From Kappaphycus alvarezii (Eukaryota; Rhodophyta; Florideophyceae; Gigartinales; Solieriaceae), in contig NADL03000109.1 in assembly GCA_002205965.3 (NCBI GenBank), forward strand, positions 186,001-250,000: a stretch of DNA of 64,000 nucleotides. Direction: 5' to 3'. A model generated the notes under the pieces. The model did no database searches. It saw only the letters and a program-made list of their open reading frames with translations, and was not told where the DNA came from. Made by a program: the position numbers and the translations under genes. Of this stretch, positions 11,036-23,460 are shown one piece after another; position 1 is the stretch's first letter; each line of letters starts with the position of its first letter.

Positions 11036-11260
11036 TCTGAATGTATTTATTTCATATTGCATTCTTCCTGAAGATCGAACCATTTTGCACAATCCAGAAG
11101 ACCTTGCGATGCATCAGACTTGTGAAGCGTGGGCTTTGCGAAACTCGTAACCTCATCAACGAATATAACAAGATATTTCTATACATGAAGAGAAGTCTGT
11201 TCAGTCAGGGCAGTAATATCAACGCGCAAACGAACTTTTAAGCGTTCTTCATCCAATTTA
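11036..11260 (-). mobile_element. Second copia integrase segment
   Basis: The minus strand repeats the integrase stretch already seen at 10880-11035. Both have the pattern VDExT, then KPxxHKSDA, then FDLQ and a Cys. The two copies are diverged and lie head to tail with no other sequence between them. This is either a partial tandem duplication inside copia A or the edge of a second, older element of the same family. Broken fossil. Confidence 0.5.
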
Positions 11261-11529
11261 ATACATACCGACATGGAAACATAAAATATGGCAAATGTTT
11301 TTGGGGAATACTTCACATATGCTTGCACATGGAATTATTCTACTGTTCTCCTCACTTTTGTTTTAAACTGTTGTGTTTTCTCTTAAAAAGATGTAAAAAA
11401 TTCTATTTTGCCTAAATTTACGACAGATAATGCAATTAGTAATGCCAGATTGATTTACCACTTTGAACGTGGATAAATTTCTCAAAGACTTAGAATGTAG
11501 CATATTGTACACATCAGGTGACCTAAACA

Positions 11530-11760
11530 CTGTCTATCGGCAAATTATTATGATTTAATCTATATAGCAAACAAAATTACTATCAGAAAAATATTTGCAT
11601 TCAGATTCGGGGTGACGACGCTCGTTCTCATGATTGCACCAGCTAAATTACAACGGATGATAAATGAAGTTTTGAAAAGACCATCATTTTTAAGAGTATG
11701 TATGAATGGCTTTGGATGAACATATATCGGATATTATGACATTAGTTTTCGTACAGGCAG
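11530..11760 (+). mobile_element. Ty3/gypsy reverse transcriptase scrap
   Basis: Plus-strand frames retain the pattern of the gypsy palm region around the FGxxNAPAxFQRMxNE block (here APAKLQRMINEVLKR, near 11640). About 230 bp is recognisable. It resembles the pieces at 14705-15010 and in G1. It is a heavily broken, isolated fossil. Confidence 0.5.
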
Positions 11761-11879
11761 CAGTCCATTCATTTCATCCCCCACTACCACTCGACCAATC
11801 TCTGCTGTCCCTCAGCACACTTGGGATCCCTCGTCCCATCCAAAATCCAGCATACTACTTTTTACTTCGGCCGAGCTGA

Positions 11880-12330
11880 TGAATATTCTTTGGCGCAGAA
11901 CACTTCTCTTGCTGCCCCACCTCTGACTGTCGAGTGTCTCCTGTTTTTGACATCCTCGGTCACCAGGCCACCATCTTTCCCTATGTTTACGGCTCTGTTC
12001 GCAGTCACAAATTCTTCATAATCTTCTTTTCTCCTAGCCACTGCTCTCGCGATAGCTCTTCATCCTGTCCAGGAATGGGAATTCCCGCAGGACACCCATC
12101 TCTCTCCTTCAATCTGTCGCCGCCTAGACCTCTTCATTGATGAAATCCAGCTCGCTCTGAGCCCCAAAGGCTTCGAAGCGATAGTCATTAGCCCTCATTC
12201 CAGACCACAACAAAACACACCGTGTACAAACAATCCGCCCTTCTTTCCGAATCTGATATTGTTAACGAAGGTCCTTCCCGCGGTTTCATTACCGACCTCC
12301 ATGTGGATTTCCACCATATAGATTTCGATC
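11880..12330 (+). pseudogene. LINE fragment L6: endonuclease end
   Basis: Overlapping plus-strand frames align with the C-terminus of LINE L1a. A Cys segment is followed by VFDILGHQATIF, corresponding to the zinc ribbon of L1a (VLDPSGQHALTC). About 60 residues later comes RLDLFIDEIQLALSPKGFEA and ISPHS, corresponding to RMDIYIPAAYGL and VAHPS of L1a. Frame changes separate the pieces, so it is non-functional. Similarity beyond 12330 is too weak to call. Confidence 0.4.
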
Positions 12331-13000
12331 TCTAAAGTTCAGATGGCGAAATGGCGGAGGCCATGCTGCATTGAATCTCTTAACGCACTGCTTCCCGGAA
12401 ATTTACTTCGTTTGCCGAGTAGCATCAATTACTCCTTGTTCTCAGTTCACTGGTGCAAAAATGTAATGCGAATTTATCATTCCCCGGAAGTTCCATCTCA
12501 GTTTTCTTCATATTTTATTCCTCTTATGCTTTTAAATACTCCAATAAAGTCTTTCTCGTCTCTGTTTTTGTTCATTCAAAATGGCTGGTATGAAGATTAT
12601 GATAAACTGGGGTTGATGAAGTGTACTCAGTTTCGAGGCGGGAAACTCAAGTCATCACAAAATCCAGGGTTGGATCTCCCCTTGAGAATAAAAACCACGC
12701 CACTCTATTAATAATGAAGCTTCCGACCTTCTGCGGTAGAGCTTCAGGATGTATACCTTCTGGTTCTGTGCTAGTGCTTATGCTAGAATTAACCATTCCT
12801 GACCCATGCAAGGAAAATTCCAAGACAATGAGCTAACTGATGTCTCATCATCAGGTGCATAGTGATCTGTTCGTTTATTTCATTATTGGTCATAATTATG
12901 AATTTCTTTTTTTTAGTATGCTTTGTGAGACCCGTTCCAAAAACGAATCCAGCAATGCCAATGATCGGGGCGATATTCAGTCCGATGTGGGACTGCAAGT
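12331..13000. other. No gene recognised
   Basis: Contains short frames only. Part may belong to the LINE L6 3' end or to the LTR of the following copia element. I could not place an LTR start. Confidence 0.4.
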
Positions 13001-13069
13001 AGATTTTCTGTGGGTTACCCTGGCCCCTGGGAGGTGTGGGGCAAATTGTCTTTCAGGGAACCAAAGTGC

Positions 13070-13102
13070 ATATATACGCACTTATCGTGCAGGTTCAATA
13101 AA
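13070..13102 (+). promoter_or_regulatory. LTR-like TATA box and AATAAA upstream of copia E gag
   Basis: TATATA at 13070 is followed by AATAAA at 13097. This short-R arrangement is typical of copia LTRs, and the gag start codon follows at 13270. Neither LTR edge could be fixed. Confidence 0.4.
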
Positions 13103-13269
13103 AGAGAGCGCGCGAACCCGACGGAAAAGGGAGAACACGAATCGTAACTTTCATGGTAGCATCGCAATGACTGATCTTCTACTTCAAAAAACCTACGCAA
13201 CTTCACGCATCACTCCACTACGTCTCCGGAGCACCTTATAGGACGATTCTGTTTATAATTTCTTCTGAC

Positions 13270-14700
13270 ATGGACGGTATCAGCAAGTTACCCAAACTGG
13301 CTGGCAAAAAGGATTATATTCACAGGCGGCGTCGCTTCCACGCCTATCTCCGCCGAAGCGACTTCGAGCTACTGTACTTCAAGGACAAGCCTTCCGGAAG
13401 AGTTTTCACTGATGAAAAAGTACGAGAGTGGAATAAAGCTATAGTTCGCGCCAATAACTCGATCATTTTGACTCTGGATTCTGTACCACTGGCTCAAACG
13501 AGCACTATAATTGATGGAGAAAAAGCTACTGCAAAGAACATATGGACCGCATTTGAAGAAAAGTACACAAATTCGAATGCCTAGGCTATTCTTAACTTGC
13601 AAAGTGAACGTCAGCATCTAGAGTAAAAGGATGGAGACAATGGGGGAAATTATCTCAGCAAATTCTAAGAAATCATCGGGAAGCTAGCTGCATACTCTTC
13701 CCAAATCAAGGGCGAAGGGGAGCCCTCCAAATTTCTTCGAACTATTCCTGAATCTTCATCCTTATCCAAAGTATTGCAGACATTCGACATTAACGTCAAT
13801 CTTGTCAATGTCATTGAAGGATAAATTTCTAGTAAGAAAAGCCGCAAGTCTTCAAGAGAAGGACTGGAAAGTACCTCCGCCTCCCTAGCCAATGCTAAAA
13901 AAGGAGGATAGTCGACTACGAAGAGTGTAAGAATTTCCAAGAAGAGAACAAAAGATGTTTGTGTGGTATGCGGGTTTCTGTACACTACTCGAGAAATTTT
14001 TGGTACCACAAAGGCAAGTATCGAAGCAGTCAAGCTTCTCGTGGTCGAAGTCGCGGAAGAAGACGTAGGCTTGTTCCGTACCGTGTCTGTTTCAGGATGA
14101 GATGAAGCTTCACTCATTATCCATATGGCCGGACAAGTTTGCAATATCTGCAAAAACCATGGAATGGGCCACAAAACTCAACTCCAACCCGGACCTGCAC
14201 CTATCATAACGCTCAATTTGCTCAGACATTTTATCAGCCTCCACCATCACCGCATCAAAATAAAAGTGGTCAAACATCCGCACCGAGAAACTCCCAGGTA
14301 TTTATGGTCAAAAAGATCGCTCAATGCAATTCCAATTAGTCGGATGGCATTCTCATCGATTCGAGTGCAAATCATCATTTATTCCCTAACAAAATATGCT
14401 TTGCTAATCACGAGGCGCTGATGCTGCACTTTTTTCAATCTTTTCCGGTGTATCCTTCATCGTTGAAAGGGGAAATGTATGGATCCCAATAGATGGTGGC
14501 ATCTTCGTCAAGGCATACCAGACACCAAACTTTTCAGCAAACATTATATTTGTGGTTCTCCTCTCCAGGCTGCTTAATATTCAATTCATGACAGAATATC
14601 CACAGCAAAATTGCACAAGTACATGCTTTTTTATGATAAAACACACTTGGCAAATCTTCCTAAGTGTATAAATCAGCCAGTTTCATCCCAAACTGTCATT
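13270..14700 (+). mobile_element. Ty1/copia fossil E, gag and protease
   Basis: The frame at 13270-13584 has the copia gag pattern: an N-terminal LAGKKDYIHRRRRFHAYLRR block, and later a segment that maps to the W-x-x-L helix region. Gag continues in other frames to about 13860. Cys-rich remnants near 14120-14180 correspond to the gag zinc knuckle. GILIDSSANHHLF near 14350 is the protease active-site region of this family. The recognisable part stops near 14700, where a gypsy scrap begins. It is broken, with roughly ten breaks, and old. Confidence 0.6.
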
Positions 14701-14704
14701 TCCA

Positions 14705-15010
14705 GTTTTAGTGGTACCAAGGAAGGATGGAAAACTTCTCTTTTGCGTCGATTACCGACAGCTGAACCACAGAATGATACCCGATCGATTTCCGATTCCA
14801 AATATGGAGGAAATCTTCGAGGACCTGAAGGATGGGAGATACGTCACCTCAATTGACCTTTACACTGGTTATTGGCAGATTCAATTGCATGAAAAATGTA
14901 AGGAAAAACAACTTTTACCAGCAAAACCGGTAGATTCAGGTTCGAAGTGATGCCTTTTGGTCTCATGAATGCACCAGCTATAAAGTTGGAAGCTATTGCA
15001 TCTTCAGTAC
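14705..15010 (+). mobile_element. Ty3/gypsy reverse transcriptase scrap
   Basis: The plus strand encodes the start of a gypsy palm domain: VPRKDGKLLFCVDYRQLNHR, then DLYTGYWQIQLHE, then MPFGLMNAPA near 14950. It is closely similar to the equivalent part of G1 at 60975-61170. Only about 300 bp is present, directly abutting copia E with no LTR. Broken fossil. Confidence 0.7.
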
Positions 15011-15196
15011 GTGCACTTAGCTAGCAGTATAGTCGGATCCTGCAGCGGACACCCGTTCTACTGATGCCATAAAGTTACCACGTCGTCAGTCGAACACTAC
15101 TGAAAGTAACTCCTTACAGTGCAACATTTTCACTTATATTTATTGCGACAAAAAAAAATTATTTGGCTACCACAGTACAGTACTTCCTATTTTTTT
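15011..15196. other. No gene recognised
   Basis: Includes a poly-A run near 15150. Nothing else was identified. Confidence 0.4.
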
Positions 15197-15235
15197 GTCC
15201 TCATATGAGGACAAAGTGTGCCTCATATGAGGACA
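15197..15235. repeat. Two tandem perfect palindromes
   Basis: GTCCTCATATGAGGAC (15197-15212) is a perfect 16-bp palindrome. Its core CCTCATATGAGGAC recurs at 15221-15234, with 22 bp from start to start. The pair sits just upstream of the first recognisable LINE L2 coding sequence. Confidence 0.75.
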
Positions 15236-16711
15236 GCGCTTGGTCGGATAGACACTAGAGCTAATACGACCCCAACGCCCCGAGAGCAGAAACAGGCCAA
15301 CCTCTGCCGGGCGATGAGACTCGCCGAGAAGGTGCTTACGGCAGAGCGGCACAGGCCCTAGGTTCATTAAGTGTCCCTCCGGCAACAAAAGCGTGTCTTA
15401 CACCCCTCGCGCAAAATATCCCCAAGCTCTAGGAGATGACGAGGGAATGCTTCGTACCCACCACACCCCCTCCCGAAATCATGCCGATCACAAAAGACGA
15501 AGTGCTGCGAGCTGTTGGTTTTTTCAACCCAGGTTAAGCCCCTGGCGCATCTTGCCTTCGTCCCTGTCACGTCGAAGAGCTATTAAGGGCCCCTACATCT
15601 TCCTCCCGGGTGGAATTCCGGGATTCCCTCACCGAACTCGTGAACGTGTTGGCCACTGGGAAATCACCAGTAACGCTCGGGTCGTGGGTTGCCTGCGCCC
15701 CATTCACGCCACTCGCAAAAAAAGACATGAACCGCGCCCCATTGCTGTGGGGGAACTTTAAGAGACTTGTGAGCAGCTGCCTCGCACTTCGAGTCAATGA
15801 GAAAGCTGCACGCTACTTTCAGCTACTGCAGGTCAGTACTGCCACAAAATCAGGAACTGACACTGTGGTTCATGGTGTCCGTCGCATTATGAAGAAATTC
15901 GGAACAAGTTCCGACTATGCTCTTCCATCGGTGGACCTAAGGAATGCCTTCAATCCCTGTTGCCGTGCAGCCTTTTCCAAAGCCGTCAAGAACCTTTTCC
16001 CCGTGATGCTACCTTGGGTGTTGTACTGCTACAACACAGATCCAGCGTTCCTATGGACTAGATTCGAGACGGTACGTAGTGTCGTGGGAACTCAGCAAGG
16101 AGACCCGCTCAGCGGCTTGCTTTTTGCCCGGGTCCTTCATCCTCTCGCTATAAAAATTCGAGAGTTGTTCTATTCATTCCCCGAAGAGGACACAGAGTTG
16201 AAAACCTTGCTTTTGGAACTTTGGTACCATGGTGATGGTTATATTATAGCCAAATACACAGAATTACTCAAGGTCATCGAAGTTTTGTCCTCCCCGGAAG
16301 CCAAACGTCTTGGCCTTCACCTCGTCATACCGAAATGCAAGATCTGGTGGCCAACAGCCCCTATCGCCTCAGTCCAAGCGGCCTACCCCCGACATGTTGC
16401 AGGAATACTCCGAAGGGGCTATTATCTTAAACGCTCCAGTAGGTTCTAAGGCTTTCATGGAAAAGGACATCCTGGACCATGTCCACAACCTCGAACCTCT
16501 TATCAACGCCATCATGGAGCTCGACGATTCCCAATTTTCGTTCCAATTATTTCGAAACTGTTTTGGGGTTTGCAGGTTGGGGTTCCTTCTTCGAGTCTTT
16601 CCGCCTTCCTGTACAATGAAAATGGCCGAGTATGTTGACGGCCTACTCGAAAACTCCGTCCGAAAGTTGGCAGGTGGATTGCTTGACAACATCATATTTT
16701 CCGAATACTAG
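15236..16711 (+). pseudogene. LINE L2 reverse transcriptase, broken
   Basis: Coding traces begin near 15240 with an N-terminal region (LCRAMRLAEKVLTAE). A segment near 15490 (DEVLRAVGFFNPG) corresponds to the start of the polymerase fold. The long frame at 15610-16449 then has PSVDLRNAFN (motif A), GTQQGDPLSGLLF near 16085 (motif B) and LELWYHGDGYIIA near 16225, where the catalytic YxDD of L1a (YADD) is replaced by YHGD. That loses the first catalytic Asp, so polymerase activity is unlikely. A frame change near 16400 shifts the thumb into the frame 16310-16711, with LDDSQFSFQLFRNCF. There is no apurinic-type endonuclease. The coding sequence continues into Rep-1 (GGTGLCI near 16712). Confidence 0.75.
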
Positions 16712-17250
16712 GGCGGGACAGGTCTGTGTATTGGAAAGTTAGAAACATGGCGCTCCGCTATTGTGTACTTCATTAAGGACACCTACCGATAGAAAGGACA
16801 ACTCATTCCTCATCCTCTCTGTAAACTGCAGAACTCCATAAAAAATTGTCCAATTACATTGCTACTATGAACAGTGAGTACGGGAGGCGTGGCTATGCGT
16901 CAATGAACTGTAGGATCATGTCTGGCACACACCGGAGGATAGCCGAACCACACCTTTCAAAAATTAAAGAACCAAATCATTCCCATCTAGTGTACTGTTA
17001 CGATTCTATTAATACGTGGCACGTACACGTGTATGTCAGCAAAGTGCATTAACACGTACAGTAGTATTCAGTCAGAAACGTACCTAGTTTGCATTTAGAG
17101 CCCCGCAAATGTCTATACAAGTGCCCCTGACCTGATCCCCAAGGCCGGATAGGCATCAGTGATTGTGCTGCTATCAGTCCTGGTCCGTGCTTTACAACTT
17201 CATTTTTAAGTTGTAACATATAATCGATTCTACCAGCACAAATACCTAAG
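16690..17250 (+). repeat. Rep-1 copy II
   Basis: The first half (16690-16910) matches 2148-2355. The second half (16990-17240) matches 31610-31850. The shared start includes TTTTCCGAA, then GGTCTGTGTATTGGA. In this copy the repeat follows the LINE L2 polymerase without a visible junction, so its first part may be LINE sequence after the thumb (a GGxGL motif reads across the boundary). Confidence 0.6.
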
Positions 17251-17289
17251 CTAGTCAAGGCGATGGTGCAATCAAGGTAAGAGTCGTGG

Positions 17290-20200
17290 AATCTGTGGAC
17301 GGGACTCCGTCGTTAAGGCAAGGTAACGCCGCTTTAGAAGATTTTTTTGGTGAGTCTGTCCGGCACTTCGCAGGCTCCCGGGATTACGGCTTCTCGTAGG
17401 CACGTTAAACAAGAGTGTTTCATCACCGTATATTTGGAGGGGATTCCCTCAACAATTTGACTACTCAAAGGCGACATTTCGCCGAACAAAAAGAGGAGAC
17501 GCTCTGAAGAAAGTTAGTACAAAGGCATATCGTTTCCAAATCTGAAGCGAAGTTTCGCCTGTGAACATTAAACATGGTTCGTCCAGCAACAAGGATTAAT
17601 CCGAGCAAAGACATACCTAAAGGCGCCAAGAAAGTGATACCCTCCAAAAGCTTCAGCCAGAGGCTCAGGCAGAAGTTTCGCAATCTCCCGACGTTGAAAA
17701 TGAAATGAAAGGTACATAAAAGGCCGGTCAGTACTTCGTGGCAATGATGGAAGAAATTTGTTGGGCACTCAATGGTATTTAGACGGCCATAAGGGAGGTA
17801 TTTCAGCTTACTGAGAAGTTTGGTATGATAATGGAGCCCCTGGTAGGCTATTTAGCGGAATGCAATGCAAGAGAGGCACGCGCCATGAAGGCTGTGCAAG
17901 AGAACACGGGAATAGAGGCTCTGAAGTGAAGGTGCCCGCCGCATAACCAGTACACGTGGATTAAAAGATATACAGAAGTTCTTGGGAGAACTTTCGTTGC
18001 CGAAAGGCCGGAAACAGATCATTCTCTGATGCAAAGCGAACGTGGTATCGTTTTCTTGAAGACTTTCCAATTCGATAGAAGGATGAAATACTCCTTCTCT
18101 CCTGTGCCTTTGAAAGGGATGCAATCAGGGGTTTTAACACCATGGCAGGCGTTCAATGGGATGCTACTGCGGATGAGCTGTGGGATCACCTGGAGGCTCG
18201 GCTATGCAATAAAGCTCAGCTTAGCGCATGGAAGGCCAATTTCTTCAACACGAAATGGAATTCACGAATGTAATCAGTTTCAGCACTTGGAGAACGCCTT
18301 AGATCCGCATCTAGGACTATGTAGATCCCAATATCTGACGAAATAATGATCAATTTCTTCAAAGCGGGTCTCTCGGCTTCTCTTCAGGACCAAGCTACGC
18401 TAATTTCTGGAGATTTCGACACTGTGGTCAGCATTGTTTCCCGACATTCATCGGCTCAATCGACTACAAGCGGGGTAAGAATTACGCAGGTCCAGGAGGC
18501 TGGGAAGCCATTCCCCAGTTCGTCTGAGTCGCACCCTCGTGTTTTCACTCATGAAGCGCCTGTCGCAGACCAGCCGAAAAACTAAACAGGGTTCTGCTTA
18601 CTTCTCCTGAGGAGGTTCTGGTTCTCAGTGATCCTGAATCTGGAGAGGAAGAACCCATATTGAGTTTTTCGAAGATAAGGTGTCAACATCTACCGTGAAG
18701 GTAGATGTTGAAGTTGAAATCAGCTTGCGTAGACCCTGGAGTCGGTACATACCCCCGCGTAGGAGAAATCATGTCATGCTCATGGCAAAGCGGAACTTTA
18801 ATGTGTACGCCGACATCGGCTTCGATCCCAGTACTCTGTTTCGTAAAATGAGTGTGGTCGATACCAGCATAGGGCCAAATTCTATTCGCATATCGGATCT
18901 ATCTCCGGTATCCCCCCTCTTTGACGCGGCACTACCCTCAATCGCAGATGCGAAAAACCGTCCTTTATGGACTCACGGATTGACCGAGCTCACAGTGCGC
19001 CTCGGCTCTCGAGTTTGCAAGGTCCCCTTTATCGTTTGTGAGCAGCTCGCTATCCCCGTCATTCTCGGATGCGACTACGCGGACAGCCACATCGAAGCAA
19101 TCTACCCGCGGCGACGCGAACTTGAGTTGAATGACGGCGCTTTTGTCCCCATCGCACGGAAGCCGATCCCAGAAGCGTCTGACGCGGAACCTTTCAAGAA
19201 ACCTCTTTATGAGCGCACGGCCCAGCCGAGAAGAAGCAAGACCCGCGAGCTCGCGTTTCTAACAAAGTGCGAGGCACACGCCTCGGGAAATCCCTGACTT
19301 CTCCCACTCTTGCGATTTAACGACCACACCGCGTTCGGGTTCGTAGTGCTACAGCCCGCCCAAAAAGGCTTTTCAGAACCAAGGTGTTCTCGCCTCCAAT
19401 GGCGTTGCCCAGGTCGAAGCTAACAGTCCGATTCGCATTCTGGTCGCGAATTTTCGGGATAGTCCCATCAAGTTGATGCAAGACAAATTGTTGGCTCATG
19501 CGCTCCCTCACCTGGACTGTGTTCGTGGAGTCCCCGGCCATGCTCGCAGAAGTCCTGGATTGGAAACCGAAGACGGTATGTCGACCCCCTCTCAAGAGAA
19601 AAAGAAAACGTATTATCAGAGAAAAATGCGTTATCGCAAACAAAACCTCATGTCGAGGATTCTTCTGAACCTTCATGTGACGAGACAAAGCCGCCTTCGG
19701 TGGACGATGTCGATCTAAGTAAGCTGGGCAAAGATCAGCAAAAACAGGTCCAAGACATGCTCAGTGAGTTCTCCTCCATGTGGAGTGGCACCTCGGTTAA
19801 ATTAATACAACCGAGCACCGCATCGTCCTTGTTCCGGGAGAACGCCCCTTTGCATCAACACCGCATCAGGCGGGTCCTCGACAAAGCGAGATTGAGAAGG
19901 AAGAAGTCGCCTGCATGCTGCGAAAAGGTGTAATCGAACCAGCACAGTCTGAGTGGTCAGGCCCAGTCGTCATGATACCGAAGCCAGATGGCAGTCTGAG
20001 GCTCTATGTTGATTACCGTCGGCTCAACGCTCTCACCGAGAGGGACACATACCCGCGCCCGTGCATGGACGCGCACAATGACTCGCTCGGCGAAGCCTCG
20101 ATATTTACGACACTGGACTGTAACTCAGGGTACTGGCAAGTTTTCGTCTCAAAGCTTGATTGCGACATAACTACTTTTGTGTGTCACAGTGGTTCGTACC

Positions 20201-23200
20201 GGTATTAACGTATGCCGTTTGGATTAACCAACGCTCCCGCGACTTTCAACGCGCGCTCGATATCTTGTTGTCAAGGTTCAAATTGGAAACATGCCTGGTC
20301 TATTTAGACGACGTATTTATCTACTCCAAATCGTTAGAGGATCACCTCGGTATTTCAAGGATATCCTTTTCATATTGCAGAAGGTGGGGTCTCCCTGACA
20401 TTGCGCAAGTGCTCGTTCTTCACGGATTCTGTCAAGTACCTTGGGCACATTGTGAATCCAGGTACTCTAGAAGCTGACCGCACGAGTACCGCAGCTCTCA
20501 AAGACGCGAAGCAATCGCGGATGCAAACGGAACTCAGATCTTTTCTGGTCTTTGCAACATCTACTGGCGGTTCATTCCTAACGATTCGCACATTGACCAC
20601 CGCTCAACGAGCTCCTGAAGAAGTAGTATTCGTCTAAGCTGAATCCGTTAACGGAGGTACAGGATGCGGCGTTCCGTGAACTTATTCAACGCGTGAGCGA
20701 ACCCCCGATATTGGCGTTACCGCGGCCGGGATATCCCTATTCAGCAGACACCGATGAATTGGAGTACCAGGTAGGGTGTGCCCTGTTTCAGACAGTTGAC
20801 GAAGAACGTCGCCCGATTGGCGTTTGGTCCCGGTACCTCGCGAAGGCAGAGAGAAACTACTCGGTCAATGAAATAGTAGTGTCTTGTTGTTGTGTACACG
20901 GTCACGAATCTACTTCCCTATCTGCAGTTTGAGAAGTTTCTGATACACACGGATCAGAGCTCACTCAGGTGGTTAATGGAAATCCAGGATCCGTCAAGAC
21001 GACTAATGAGGTGGCTACTGAGCCAGTCAGAGCTAGATTTCGCGGTCGTTCACAAGAAGGGAAAATGAACTCGCAGAGCGGTATCGCGGTTACAATCCTT
21101 AGGGAGTTCCCCGTTCGATATCGACGACGAGATCCCATGATTTGCTGTGGAGGAGTCAGATGATCTGAGTACCGACAACTGCCAATGCGAGAACTATACA
21201 CTCAGAGGAGAAGAAAAAGTTGACTTCTTGTCGGCCGAATACGACTATCCGATCTCGCACTGCTCGCTATTGAGGCTCCCGCACACGACGAAATGCTCCA
21301 ACCCATCCGTACGGAGGAACTTCTTGAATCTCAAATGGAGATGTTTCTTACTAAAGTGCGTTCCCTTCTTAACGGGGGGAGGTGTTGCCTTTTGCGCTTA
21401 ACGAACAAGATTTCCTTGTCCGCAAAGTGGAACCACGTTCGCAGGTTGTCGTCCCGACGTCCCTCCAAGCGAGGTACTGTATTTGTGCCACTATCCTAAG
21501 CTTTCCGGCCATCCGGGTGGAAAAAAGTATGTACTACGGTTTAAGACGTTTCTTTTATTGGCCTTCAATGGCTATCGACTGCTTCAATACGGTTCTTAAT
21601 TGCGGGACATGTGCGCGTAATCGCATCAAGCTCTGAAGTGTTGTCAAACCGTTGCGACTGTTTCCTGCGAATAGGCCCTTGGAATCGATATCGATTGACA
21701 TCCTAGGCAAGCCAATCAAGACGCCTCGATCTCGATGTAACGAGTTTCTACTGATCATCACGGATCGGTTCTAAAAGCTCGTGTGTACCATCCCTTGAAG
21801 CGTATTAACGCGTTCGTCATCGCAAAAGCGTTTGTCCACCATTGGGGTTTTTGTACGGTCCCCCTCAGACTCTGTTATCAGATAACGGGAAGCAGTTCAC
21901 TGCGCGCTTGTTCCAAGACATATGTCGGCTCTTAGATATCAGAAATATGTTCAAGACCACGTACCATACCCAAACTAATGGGCAGGTTGAACGATTTAAC
22001 CGGACCATACTCGCAGCGTTGCGGCACAATGTGGCGGATCATCCGACTGACTGGGACCTGTTCACAGATGCTCTGACTTACCTCTATAAAACGCAACCGC
22101 ACTCGACGACAGGGCTAGCCCATTCTATTGGTAAGAAACACGAATGTTTGTCGTTGGATCGTTTGGTGCGTGCACCCTCACCCGAGGCGGCCTTGGAACA
22201 TGAGAGAATGCCAGTTGGCGGTACGAACTCTGGGAACAGAAGTGCAGAGTAGACGCATGTTCATGACCCGGAGAAGTCCGGGACGAACTCAAGTGATGAT
22301 GGTCATGAAGAACCAAGCCGCGTACAGTCGCCATCGCAAAGCCGAGAGGCGGAACGAACCAAGACCCCTTTCGCGAAGAAATCTGCTCAAACCTGCTTTG
22401 CGCCATTCATTGCGCGTACAGTTAGTCTGAGGCCTAATCAGAATGAGAACATTATCCGCGGTCTCGCTGATATTCCGCCATTGGTGGTAACTCGTGCACA
22501 AGCAAGCCAAGGTGGCGGAAAGACAGCGAATCAAAGACGCATTTAATTGTGAAAAACATTGTACCGAGAAATACCGCGAATCAGAGCTCAGTTTCGGACC
22601 TGGTTTATACCAGCACCGCGCTGTCGGAACTCAACAAAAATTACGTACGTGTACGTGACAGCAAGTCGGTTGTTCTGGGTTCTCCCCATCAAGTCCCGAT
22701 AACGGTCATCCGGAATCACCCCCGACGACCAGCTCACACCGAAATTCGGGAACCCACAAGCCTGTTGGCGGACCCGCTCATGGCGAATTAGTGCCGGTAT
22801 CCCTACCCCTATCACGGGAAAATGCCAAAAGCCATTTACACAAGCGGTTGCTGAACGCGGTAAAGCCCAATATTGGTGTTCGAAGCCCATCGACGGCTCC
22901 GTCAATCGACTCAACGCAAGAAAAAACTATTGGGAGCGCGAACTTTCGCGAGTCTTACGCGCGCCCCAACAAGAGGGTGTCGTTCTCGTCATCACCTACT
23001 GCCATCCCGACTTCGGTACGGTTCCGTCGGAAGACTTAGAAAAACGCGTCATCGCTGCTCCGACCTCGGAAAACTCAGATGTCATGCTAGTGCGAGATTT
23101 ACTGGTCCAACAACACGCTTCAGTGCGACGTTCAAGCCGTTTGGCCCACTGTGGATCACCCCGAATCGTCGTGGGACGAAACGCAAGACGCGCAAGCAAG

Positions 23201-23460
23201 GGCAATCGCGGAAGTCGCAATCTGTGGTTTCTTCCCCTTCTTCCCCTACAAGCCGTAAGGCGGTCCAGAACGAGATTCCTGATGAACCGAGTGAATTTAT
23301 AATTGAAAAACTCGTTAACCACGGGATCGCGGAAGAGGGTACCCTCTTATATCTGGTCCGTTGGTACGGGTTCTCTCCCAAACAGGATAGCTGGGAGCCC
23401 ATTTAGAATATCCTGCAGAGTCACGTGCTGAGGTACCACAAGTGGCAAGAAGTCCTGCTC
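17290..23460 (+). mobile_element. Ty3/gypsy fossil G2, chromodomain type
   Basis: The plus-strand order is complete for a chromovirus polyprotein. Gag-like sequence spans about 17570-18590 (WDHLEARLCNKAQLSAWKAN near 18180). The protease region is at 18680-19297, with a DTSIGPN active-site area and LGCDYADSHIEAIYPR. Reverse transcriptase is at 19915-20340 (LDCNSGYWQV, MPFGLTNAPATF, CLVYLDDVFIYS). RNase H is at 20690-20940. Integrase is at 21400-22250 (HHCC-type fingers, LLSDNGKQF, TNGQVERFNR). A chromodomain is at 23280-23406 (YLVRWYGFSPKQDSWEP). LTRs were not located. It is broken, with well over ten breaks. The polypeptide pieces stay recognisable, so it is of middling age. Confidence 0.8.
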
